A DNA stretch of 64,000 nt from Ypsolopha sequella (lineage: Eukaryota > Arthropoda > Insecta > Lepidoptera > Ypsolophidae), in contig OW204001.1 in assembly GCA_934047225.1 (NCBI GenBank), positions 6,928,201-6,992,200 on the forward strand, in the 5' to 3' direction. The notes under the pieces were generated by a model. It was not told where the DNA came from. It was given only the letters and a program-made list of their open reading frames with translations, and made no database searches. Position 1 is the first letter of the stretch, and each line of letters begins with the position of its first letter. The translations under genes and the position numbers were made by a program. Shown piece after piece: positions 1 to 10,100 of the stretch.

Positions 1-107
1 TGAGAGCTGTCCTCTTACTCTCCCCCAAATAACTTCAGAGGGATTTGCAAGTAAGATGGTGGTACCTCCACAGTAAAAATAAAGATACAAAAACAAAAAA
101 CTCAATA

Positions 108-225
108 CATGTAATAGAAGAGTAGAACCCGGTGTGTCTGTACATTGAAGAAAAGTAATAAAAATAGAAAGGGGGTGTCTAAAGAAGAGTAATAGAATAC
201 AAATCAGCAATTTTTGGAATTCGTT
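108..225. repeat. dispersed repeat, copy 1 (other copy 57755-57890)
   Basis: This stretch (around GGTGTGTCTGTACATTGAAG and AGAGTAATAGAA) closely matches 57755-57890 in a UBE4B intron, with small indels. Both lie near Helitron-like sequence, so it may be an internal part of a Helitron family. No coding content. Confidence 0.55.
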
Positions 226-314
226 ATACATATAGGTATTGTATATACAAGATGACTTTTTGATCATCGTCCAAATTCATACTGGTGGCTTGGTAAGTGA
301 TCAGTATCATGCAT

Positions 315-441
315 CAGTAACAATTTTGGTGAAATTCGTAAAATGAAATTTCGACTCCCCATAGTGTTCACTCGGGACTGGAACTGAATTTATATGGGAA
401 GCCGAAATTTCATTATACGAATTTCACAAAAATTGTTACTG
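315..441. mobile_element. foldback MITE, family with copy at 19335-19465
   Basis: Left arm CAGTAACAATTTTGGTGAAA is the inverted match of the right arm ending AAAAATTGTTACTG, about 40 bp each. The left flank (GGCTTGGTAAGTGATCAGTA) reappears in reverse orientation beside the related copy at 19335-19465 in Tor copy A intron 9, so the full element is longer than the palindrome. Confidence 0.65.
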
Positions 442-448
442 ATCCAAT

Positions 449-924
449 AATATACATATATATATATTATATTTCTCTGTCTGTTTGTACACGCACATCT
501 CCGAAATCACTGAACGGATTTGGATGCGGTTTTTTTATTATCATTGTAATGAACCTGTTCAACATTTAGGCTAAAAGGGGTGTTAATAAAATAACGCCCA
601 AGAAAACCGGGCAGTGTTGAATATACGCGGGTGGGGTCGCGGGCAAGGCACATACCTACTTTAATACTTAACGTTCAGTGAGTAATTGTGCGAATTTACT
701 TTATAAAGTATTTCGCAGCGTCACGGAAGTTGGGAGTCGGCCTTGCGGCGCGTTCTCCGTTCTCGCATGCTCGCTTTTCGGCCTCCCTAGCTTTGTTTGG
801 GGTATTGTAAGTTTGTATATTCAATTGAGAGGGAGTGAGAGCCCTTAAAATGTTTGTTTCTGAAAAAAAAAGACGTCATTTGTTTCCTCTAAGCCACGCG
901 AGCGAAGCTGCGAGCAGAAGCTAG
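449..924 (+). mobile_element. Helitron-like remnant (3' end at 924)
   Basis: The right end has a small GC hairpin (GCGAGCGAAGCTGCGAGC) a few bases before CTAG followed by T, the terminal layout of lepidopteran Helitrons. The left boundary is uncertain; CTCTGTCTGTTTGTACACGC near 473 resembles a Helitron 5' region. An internal GCGGGTGGGGTCGCGGGCAA at about 629 looks like another, decayed terminus. No coding remnant. Confidence 0.5.
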
Positions 925-2801
925 TGATGTAATAAAATAAATCGAAACATTACAATTCTCATAAAGTTATAATAAATATGTTAATATATGTTACCTAAAA
1001 CCTTGAAAAATATTCATTCTTTTCTCTCTTTTATGTTAGGAATTGAATGGACAGTTCAAGTTTAGAATAAACAACATCATTCAGTACTTAAGCTGAGCAT
1101 CCATGTCAAGGAAAACCTGCACTATCCTTTTAGATATTGTGTGTTTATTCCAACTAAGTAATTTTTAAAAGTGACATCAGTTCAGTACCCATGAAATCGA
1201 CAACATATTATTACAAGCCATAATCTTATCAAAGTTTATTTAAACTGACCCAATCTTATCTGCGTGAAGGTATTGGTGATAAAAACTATTTTACACTTTC
1301 ATGATTGTCTTTGTTTTTATGTATTTACAAATTCAAAATAAAAACCATACCTCAATAAACTAAATTTTTACTGTTAATAGATTGATCATGATGAATATGA
1401 GTCACAATTTGGGTGAATGGCTTATTGACCTTTTGCTTTGAGGATTAGAAACACGAAATTTTACATTTTTTAAGTAATAAAGTTATTTAAGTAAATGTCT
1501 ACAAAATTTTTAGATCGTCATTTCCTGTTTAAATCAGCATGATGCACTTTTTATAAAAAATGTAGTCCAGCAGTTGTTGTTTATCTCAATGACTCATGTA
1601 TTAAAAATGGTACATGAAGCTAAAAACATTTTATAGTGATGCTTAAATCATTGCATCATGATGAGCTCACTCTACTAAATGCCTGCCACACTCTACTGAA
1701 TGTCTGCTGTGATACAAGTTAAACAAAAATTTCTTACACATACACCATCTTTTTACGTAACAAGTCAACCAGTTTTTATTGAAATATTATAGTGAAGTGT
1801 CGGGAGCTGACGTGAAGGGCGTGGGCACTTACCCGTGCCTTCGGCACACCTCCCTGGCATGAGGATGTGTGTATGTATCAAGTCTGCATTCTACTCTTGC
1901 ACAAACTGTACCAGGAGGTACTACCCATTCATAATTTACCACATGAAGGGTACGCGGGAAGAAAGATCATTGTCAGTTTTTTTCAAAATTGAGTAAATAG
2001 TGCCATCTCCTAAAACGTCTTGATAACAATGATTGAGCGAAAACAAAAACTTGAAAAAAATAACACAGTCCGCAGAATATCGCTTTTAAAAATAAACCAG
2101 ACTCAAGAAGCTTAAAAACCTAACTTAAAAAAAAGGTACAAAAAGTAAAAAAAATTGTCTTTTAACTGTGAATAATGTGTGTGTGGGGGGCTATGGGCTG
2201 ATAGTAAAGTTTGCTTTTGAGAAAAAAAAAAATGTTATTACAATAATTAACTGTGATTACAATAAGCCCACTAAGCAGAGTTCTAAAATAAATTACCTAA
2301 GCAAGTTTTTTCTAGTTATTTCAAATTTACCTTCTGTTGACTATGATCCCTCTTCCCGCTTACCCTTCACATATTAACAACCTGGGACCATTCTGGACAA
2401 GAGTGGCAACTGATAGAGTCCAGTGGAAAGAGTTACAGGAGGTCTTTGCAAAAATGCACACAGAGAGCAGAGACATTAGTGAAACTTAGATTTAACTAGA
2501 ATATAATAATCTCTAATAACCTCTGAAATAAATTAAATAATAGACAACTGAAATAAAATAAATAAAATAAAATAGAAATAAATATAGACAACCAAAATCA
2601 CACTTTTAATCGCTTCCCATTTCAATTGTTTGCACAGATTTTAAAATGACTGTTACCCCTTTTTGCTCTCTAATGAGTTTTTCCAAATGAGAGTGCAAAG
2701 TCAGTTTATGATTCTGCCATTTTTGAGGATATGAAATTGGGCAAAGATATTCTATATGCATTATATCTGTGGCGGATCTATATAAATAAATAAAAAATAT
2801 A

Positions 2802-3122
2802 TCCTGGAGGGGGTGTCAGAGGTGTTCTGAGTCTGAACTGCGAAATGCAAGTCACAGTCCACACTTGGTACAACCGCGTTTCACCAACGATTATAACGTC
2901 CCAACATGATGGGGGTGAGCCCTATCGCCATACTTCGGCCACAAATACAAGCTTCTTAGGGCATGCAGGTTTCTTTACGATGTTTTTCTTCACCATTCAG
3001 CATAAGTAAGAACAAACACTATGCACATAAATTCCGAAAAACTAATTGGTGCATGCCTGACCAGGGATTGAACCTAGATCTCAAGAGACCAGCATTCTAC
3101 CATCTGAGTTACTGCTGCTTAT
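2802..3122 (-). mobile_element. tRNA-derived SINE (copy 1)
   Basis: The right end carries an inverted pol III B box inside GACCAGGGATTGAACCTAGA. The left part has the family tail GGGGTGTCAGAGGTGTTC, and the middle the shared motifs ACGTCCCAAC and GAGCCCTATCGCC. The same body is found at 38083-38374, 46795-47062, 60849-61138 and 61501-61920. Confidence 0.75.
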
Positions 3123-3260
3123 CTGATCTGTATCTCCTTATTGTTATTAATTCTGGCATCCTTAACTTGATACACTTGACAACAACTTGCATCAAATACA
3201 TAAATATGTGGGTAGTTCATGTTGCATATTATTTTATTACATTTAAGAAGTTTATCTCAC

Positions 3261-4837
3261 CTGACTCTGGTTCAACAAGGAGTGGTCCATATACCCTTTT
3301 GAGTAGTTCGTCTGCCCCATGCTCTTCTAATTGCTTGTAAAATTTCAATGATATACTAACCTGGAAAGTTAAAAATGAATAATTAGGTCAATTAATGTAA
3401 GTAGCTGCTTGTGTTAAGAAACATTGCAGTGGCATGCTCTATTTGTCATGTAATATGTTGCAGTGGCGTGCATTGAACTTTTTTCCGGAAAAGCAACCAG
3501 AAGGTCCAGTTTGACAATTAAAAAAATATGAAAAAATTTAAATAACACTTTGAAAAAAAAAAAGTTTGTGTGAAAATATTCACTCTAGGGTAGGCAAATG
3601 TTTTTTATTTCAAATTGTTATTTAATTTTTTTCATATTTTTTTTATTGTCAAACTTGACCTTCTGATTTTTTTTCCGGGATAAAATGTTCAATGCACGCC
3701 ACATGTTGTATGTTATTTGTATGAAATCTGCAAATGAACATAGTTTCTGCATAGTTATCAACTTGGACATGCCAATTTCTAAGATTTGTTTTGAAATTTA
3801 GGACACTACTAAAGCCGATTCTGAAGGCTTTAATTTTAGTTTTAGTGCTGTCAAAACTTAAAATTTTTCAAAGTAATTTAACTTCTAACCGTAACAGTTA
3901 AGGACTATTTTGCAATGAAGAAAATTTAGTTTTGACAGCACTAAAACCAAAATTAAAGCCTTCAGAATCGGCTATAATATGAAATTAATATCATGTTAAG
4001 AGTTAATTTAAATTAAATTGAGAAAAAACCACAAAACTAATCTATGAATAGTCTAGCCCCAACACAATCAGTTTCTCATAGCCTGGGAAGACGTATTACA
4101 GATCAGGGATGCTTGTTTTGTTAGTAAACAATGTTCCTTCGCATATTCAATACAGAAAGTAAATGTTCGAACTTACCCTAACTTTGGTTTTATCGCCATT
4201 GACATTGGATATATGAAACAGAACTCCATCGAAATCTGCTACCGTCACATCTATAGACTCTGGCTTTAAGCTGAAAATAACATTTATGTTTAGAATTGTC
4301 TACAAATTACTCATCAAGTAGATAATGAAGTCACATCCTGGATGCACCGCTCACATTGGTATCAATTCCACATATGTATGACATTGTTTACTACAGTGAT
4401 ATGTAGCCAAAATAGTATATAGAGCGTATCCGCATCGCACGCAACGCGAGTACACAAGTCAACACGTATGACTCATACTTGCTGAGACAAGCGGTAATGC
4501 GTGTCACTTCGCCACTATGACATCAGGTCACCTCCCTCATCACACACCGGGCAGGTAGACCTCCACTACGACAGCCAACGTGGGCCCACCCTTGCAATCT
4601 GACACTTGTCAACTGCTGCCGAATGAGGGTTATAGCCAGTTTTTATGACCCTAGAGGAAGCCGCTTTCGAACCCAATACCGGAAAATCAATGCTAAACCT
4701 TACGTATGACTAAAAACAGCATCGATAGTAAAACACAGAACTTTCTAAGCGTAACGTACTCACCGTGCCAGTGCATTTTTATATTTTACAGTAAGAGTTT
4801 CTTCTATAATTCTATTATTGATCTCGAGTAAGATCAT
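3261..4837 (-). CDS. Arpc2: Actin-related protein 2/3 complex subunit 2 (p34-Arc), 5' part
   Basis: Three minus-strand coding exons: 4764-4837 (start ATG at 4837, [15 protein letters not shown]), 4177-4270 ([15 protein letters not shown]) and 3261-3360 ([20 protein letters not shown]). Introns are GT-AG and phases join cleanly (2, 0, then 1 at the last donor), giving 89 codons plus one base. The peptide follows the N-terminus of animal ARPC2 almost residue for residue. ARPC2 is the scaffold subunit that, with ARPC4, holds the mother actin filament in the Arp2/3 complex, which nucleates branched actin in the cytoplasm. The remaining exons lie beyond the left edge. It is divergent from Tor copy A, with 2.3 kb between the two start codons. 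Confidence 0.93.
3463..3702. mobile_element. foldback MITE in Arpc2 intron 2
   Basis: Terminal inverted repeats GTGGCGTGCATTGAAC and GTTCAATGCACGCCAC close a 240 bp AT-rich unit; the arms also share an inverted poly-A/T and GTCAAACTTGACC-type segment. Non-coding. Confidence 0.7.
3813..3973. mobile_element. palindromic MITE in Arpc2 intron 2
   Basis: Arms of about 45 bp beginning AGCCGATTCTGAAGGCTTTA and ending in its reverse complement, TAAAGCCTTCAGAATCGGCT, around a roughly 65 bp core. Non-coding. Confidence 0.75.
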
Positions 4838-5212
4838 TATTTAACAATTTATTACCTACAGCTCTTTCATAAAATCAAAACCTATAGCACCTTCATTTAA
4901 TAATTCTATTCGAAAATTCTATACGATGACCGCCCGAACATTTGTAATTTGTAAAACAGAAAAGGAAGCTTCAAATGAATGAAATATCGGCCATGTAACC
5001 ATAGACGATTTTGTTTCCAAAGGTACTTTAACGCGACTGAAATCGAACTAAGAATCGAATAATCGCCGGTAATTTACGTAAAAATATTGAACAACTCTAT
5101 TTTTAAAAGTAAATTAATAGGAAGTGTATACGTTGCCGCTAGCGATGCTCTAGTAAATTAGCCGAAGTACTCGGTGTAGTCAGACCCGCGAGCAGGCAGA
5201 AAGTGCGGTCAT

Positions 5213-5320
5213 TAAAGAACCCTAAGCTGAGTAAGAACACTGGGGTTGTAATGCTGAATTTTTGAAACGGTTTCGTCGTGTAGTGACATTCCAAACGTTG
5301 GTTGTCATTTTTGCATTATA
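5213..5320 (+). repeat. dispersed module, copy 1 (other copy 26795-26920)
   Basis: Shares CACTGGGGTTGTAA, TTTCGTCGTGTAG and TTGTCATTTTTGCATTATA in the same order as 26795-26920. Both copies follow AGTGCG(G/T)TCATTAAA. Possibly the end of an unrecognised transposon. Confidence 0.55.
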
Positions 5321-5642
5321 ATCCTAAACTTTGTCAGAAATGTAAAATTATTTAAACGGACACTTCTTGCCATGTGGTACCTTTTGCCATCATATTCAGC
5401 TTCGGGACAGCATTCATTTTTAGTCTCGGATACGCACTTGCATGATCTCTGACAAAATGATCACCATTATATAGGTACATTATAGTGATCGTTTGTTTGC
5501 AAGCATTTTTGGGATTGATAAATGGAGTCCATTGCTGAAATTTTAAATAGTGTAAGATTACATCAAAGTTTTCTTGAAGTTTTTAGCTAGAGTTTGAAGT
5601 TAAAAATACGCTACAAACACAGCTTAACCAACTAATAATTAT

Positions 5643-5893
5643 TTTAGGTTAGTTCGTCGAGTTGACTGCTTCTGTGGACGTGTAGTTCACCTATGCTAAA
5701 GCTGACTCGGAGGTTCAAATTCTCGAAGTGCACAATAATTACACCTCGAGGTTTACACCTGTGTTCGATATGCCTGCTCCTGAAGGTACGTCGAGCTGTT
5801 GGTCGAATTACGGCGATAGGGCTCACCAACTATCATGTTTGGGTATTTTGATCTGAGCGTTTGGGACGTAATCATTGTCAGTGAAAAATGGGT
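5643..5893 (+). mobile_element. degenerate tRNA-derived SINE
   Basis: GGCGATAGGGCTCACCAACTATCATGTTTGGG and GGGACGTAAT match the body of the plus-strand SINE at 60849-61138. The tRNA-like head is badly eroded (GGAGGTTCAAATTC near 5709 may be the B box). Confidence 0.5.
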
Positions 5894-6123
5894 GGGAATT
5901 TTCTAAAAATCCAGCCACAAGCTTTGAGGGGTGGAGTAGGGGGACTACCCTTTAGTACCAACCCCACCAGGAGATAATTATAATATTAAAACTTGCATGA
6001 GCTGACAAACTAAATTATTGTTACAGTGCCTTATTAGAGGATACATGTAAGATATAGAGCAAGTGTTTCTAAGTATAATATAGTATGCTCAGGTAAGAAC
6101 ATCGCATTGTTTCGTCCGCAAGC

Positions 6124-6260
6124 GCTAGTAGTCATATGATTACTAGCAGTGCGAGCGCCCTTTGTGTGTTTTTGGTGGTTAATTTATTATCTTACTTGGA
6201 AAAATTGTTAAATGTGCAATAAAACCGTGTAAAAACGACACTAGAAAACAAACTAAACAG
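6124..6260 (+). pseudogene. possible THAP-type zinc-finger start, transposon remnant
   Basis: A near-perfect 24 bp palindrome (GCTAGTAGTCATATGATTACTAGC, 6124-6147) precedes a frame reading KCAIKPCKNDTRKQTKQNF and then a stop (about 6207-6260). The C-x4-C spacing and sequence resemble the beginning of insect THAP domains, often found in P-element-like transposons. No ATG, and the frame ends after about 19 residues. Weak call. Confidence 0.25.
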
Positions 6261-7152
6261 AATTTTTAGAGAAATAATAAACAAAAACAGACAAGCGACG
6301 AATGAAAAGCACATGAAATAAATTATTAAAAAAACCAGGTATATACGGATCGTTAAACACTTTTTTTCCAATCATTTCATTAGTCAAATCACTGTTTTAT
6401 GGTTTTTAGCTAATCTCCGTAACTAACACTCTTTAAAAATAAATAAAAGGAAATAATGCTTTTAATAGACTTCAAATCAAATTTTGGAAACATTACTTAC
6501 GATCATTTTAACGTTTAAGTTCTTTGGTGATTGAAGTTAAGAAACGGTCGTTTGATAAAGAAACCTATTATTTAGTGTTTTATTACTAAAGTTATTAATA
6601 AATACAAGATTTATATTATTAAGCCTCTTATTCCGTTATTTTATTATTTATGATTTGATTCGACTGATGACGACTCCATTGAAGGAGTCGAAATACATCG
6701 AAAAATTGTTTTTTTATGATTCTATATGTTCATAAGTAATAAAATTACTGATGTTGGTTGTTTCTACATATTTGCAATCCATTATGCATCAAAAAAAATT
6801 TTTTTTTATTTTTTATTAATTTAATTACACTTAAAATGATTCCACTCGCATAAATACCTAATTCGGGTATTTACCCCAGTAAATACCCGTTTTGGAATCT
6901 GTCCATCAGAAAACTTTCCGAAGCCCATCTCTAAATAGTCGCGACATTGCCGCTTTTGACGGTACTGCATCCGGTCTTACTAGAGTACTGCTAGTGGCAA
7001 CGTATACACTTTCAAAATAACAGATCTATGAAAAAAAAAACTGTCAATACCGAAACCAGGGATTGTTATTATTTTTATTGCGTGTAAAATTAAAACATTT
7101 TTTCGGAATAAACTGCATTGAATTTATCAATAGCATAGTAAGATTATTTATT

Positions 7153-7161
7153 ATGAAGTAA
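7153..7161 (+). promoter_or_regulatory. minimal uORF (ATG-AAG-TAA) upstream of Tor copy A
   Basis: A two-codon open frame in phase with the main ATG, ending 21 bases before it. The in-frame TAA shows that the Tor copy A protein cannot begin further upstream. Its effect depends on the transcript start, which is not visible. Confidence 0.45.
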
Positions 7162-7182
7162 GGCTTCGAACGAGCTATTAAA

Positions 7183-10100
7183 ATGTCCAACCAAGTGGGC
7201 CAGTTTGTAGCTGGTCTCAAGTCTCGGAATGTGGACTTGCAAATCAAGACCGCCCGAGAACTTTACCATTTCGCGAAGACGGAGCTTCGGGAGGTGCCGC
7301 AGGAAGAACTCACGCAGTTCCTGGATGAGTTCAATCATCAGATATTTGAGATGGTCTCTAGCAACGACGTCCACGAGAAGAAAGGTGGAGTGTTGGCCAT
7401 TGGTAAGTGGAATCGTAGTTTTATTCTAATTTACTATTACCATACTAAATAAAGTAAAGAATCCCAAGGTTTAAATATTTGTTTTAGTTTGCTTGATCGG
7501 TGGAGACTGTGACACAACCAAAACTCGTATCACCAGATTCGCCAACTACCTCCGTAATTTGCTTCCATCATCTGATGTTGGCGTAATGGAACTCGCTGCT
7601 AAAACCGTCGGTCGATTGGCCACTGTCTCTGGAGTCAAACGAGCAGAGTATGTTGAGTTTGAAGTTAAGAGAGCCTTTGAATGGTTGGCGGAAGAAAGAA
7701 ATGAAGGGCGGAGACATTCAGCAGTCCTTCTTTTGAAAGAACTGGCTATAGCCATGCCAACATACTTCTATCAGCAAGTGTCTGGGTTCTTTGACCACAT
7801 ACTAGTTGCTCTGAAAGATCCCAAGTCTCAGATCAGGGAGGCTGCAGCCAAAGCTTTAAGAGCAGCACTCGTAGTTACTTCTCAAAGGGAATCTGCCAAA
7901 CAGTCATCAGCTAAACCTCAGTGGTACCGACAATGCTATGAGGAAGCTATGGTATCATTTGAAGAAGTTCCAATCAAACAAAAAGGAGTCACAACAGAAG
8001 ATAAAATCCATGGAGGTTTACTTATCCTGAATGAATTGCTGAGATGCTCTAATGCTGTTTGGGAGAAGAATTACTCAACTTTAATGCAAAACTTGGATAC
8101 TCAAAAAGACATTGGTGTCTCTGATGATATTATCTTCATCAGCTCTAAACTGCACAGTCCATCGGTGAAAAGAGGATACTTGTGTGATGGCTTTAAAACT
8201 GAAACTGTTCAGTACCCAGTGCAGATCTATGAGTCAAGTGTGTCCCGCCAACTCATGAATGAAAACTATGAAAGGATTTGTCAAGGTATAGTTTTGTCTT
8301 TACATGTTGTCAGTAACTCAATTTAACATATAAGTTCCAATACCTAAAATCCAAAATATGTATGCTATAAAATCGAAAGACTTAAAAAGTACCTCTGAAG
8401 ATTTATGACTTGAATTTTTTTCTATGGTTGGCAACAACTAGATGCAACTGGACCAAGTATCGTCAATAAATTCCCTTTGGTGCTGCATTTTTTGCACAGA
8501 CGGACAGACAGGATGGACAGACAGACAGACAAAATACCTATTTTACAAATCAAACTATAATTTATCCTTGATATTTTTCCCAGGAGTGTATTTTAGTCAG
8601 CTCATAGGCTGATTGACATGTAAAAGAACTGTTCAAATAAATTTAATAGTTTCAAAAGGAAAACGAATTCATTACTTCATTTTTTTTGTTTGATTATCTT
8701 TACGATACTTACTTGGTTCAGTTGCACTACCTACTAGGTAGTTGTTGCTAATCAAAGAAAAGAAAAACAACTCATAAATCTTCAAGGGCACTTTGGCTGC
8801 ACTTATCCAGCTATGGCCTTTCCCAAAAACAATTAGAAGTTAATGAATACAAAAACATTATAATATTGATCTTGTTCACTCTGCTGTTTAAATTGAAATA
8901 ATAGCAAATGAAAATAAGCAAGGACTTTCAGATATAAAGTATTACTATGATGCTCTTTATTCCCTTAAAAAGTGTTTACTATCTGTCAGTGAGTTACTAG
9001 AACACAACCAAAAAACAGAATGTTTACATCACATTAGCATACATTCCACAAAATTTTGCTGGTGATGTTGTTTTAATAAGCTTCATAATATTTCCAGATG
9101 TTAATTTACCTTGATAATTTTTCCAGATGTTATTACACAAAGAGTCGCCAAGACCCAGGGAGTGCCCCAGATACTTCTTATCATATTACCAAGATTGGCA
9201 GCTTTCAACAAGGAAGTGTTTGTAAAGAAGTACCTCAGTGTGACCATGCACCACCTTCTGTCCTCCGTCAGGAGCAGAGAGAAGGACAAAAACATGGCAT
9301 TCACAACCCTTGGGCTTATGGCTGTGGCCATAGAAAGAGACATAAAGAAGTACATTCCAAGCATCATGGAAGTCATTAAGTTTGCTCTCCCAGTGAGGGA
9401 CACACAGACCAAGAAGCGAGTGTGGGTCGACCCCTCCATATTCGCCTGTATCACCTTACTGGGCAGTGCTGTTAAAGATCTGGTGGTCAATGATATCAGA
9501 GATCTCCTGGATGCTATGTTTGCGACTGGCCTCAGTCCCTCATTGACTGTTTGCCTAAAAGAGTTGAGTTATAATGTACCTTCTCTAAGATCAGAAATAT
9601 CAGAGGGACTACTGAATATGCTGTCATTGGTATTAAGGAACAAACCCTTCCTTCACCCTGGCATTCCTAGAAGCTTGGAACAGCAGATGAGTAACTTGTC
9701 AATTGTGATGGAACCTCAGGATACAGGGAGTATTGTTTTAGCTCTGAGAACATTAGGAACTTTTACATTTGAAGGTCAACATAGCTTGCTGACCTTCGTC
9801 AGACGTTGCGCTGACCACTTCTTACAAAGTGACCAGCAAGAGATCAGACTGGAAGCTGTTAAAACTGCTGTAAAATTACTAGCTGCAGCAGCTGTAAGAA
9901 CACATAAGTCTCCATCAAAAACCCTCACCATGTTAACGGCAGAAGTGATTGGGAAACTTTTGGTGGTTGCTGTCACTGACCCTGATTATGAAGTGCGCTA
10001 TTGGGTTTTGGAATCACTCGACACTTCATTTGATTCCCACTTGGCACAAATCGAAAACTTGAGTTTTCTTTTCATAGCAATGAATGATGAACACCTGGAG

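Larger units (their letters stand above)
1..3260. other. Arpc2 intronic/downstream stretch, repeat-rich
   Basis: No coding exon recognised. It lies in the Arpc2 transcript direction beyond coding exon 3 and is presumably its next, large intron; exon 4 of Arpc2 was looked for and not found. It holds an inverted-repeat MITE (315-441), a Helitron-like 3' end (to 924), a repeat at 108-225 that recurs at 57755-57890, and a minus-strand SINE (about 2802-3122). The rest is AT-rich with nothing recognisable. Confidence 0.6.
4838..7182. other. intergenic region between Arpc2 and Tor copy A
   Basis: Shared upstream region of two divergent genes. It contains a dispersed module at 5213-5320 (see 26795-26920), a degenerate SINE (5643-5893), a possible THAP-type fragment with a palindrome (6124-6260), and a short uORF before Tor (7153-7161). 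No TATA box could be assigned with confidence. Confidence 0.55.

Noticed and set aside
1801..1900. Possible further Arpc2 exon with a GTAAGT-type donor on the minus strand
   Set aside because: The translated sequence does not match any part of ARPC2; the GCCGAAGGCACGGGTAAGTG words look like a dispersed repeat.
2963..3340. 125-codon plus-strand open frame
   Set aside because: It is made of antisense SINE sequence plus the reverse strand of Arpc2 exon 3.
9098..9126. Upstream acceptor as the main start of Tor copy A exon 3
   Set aside because: It introduces a stop after five codons; the acceptor ending at 9126 keeps the conserved frame.
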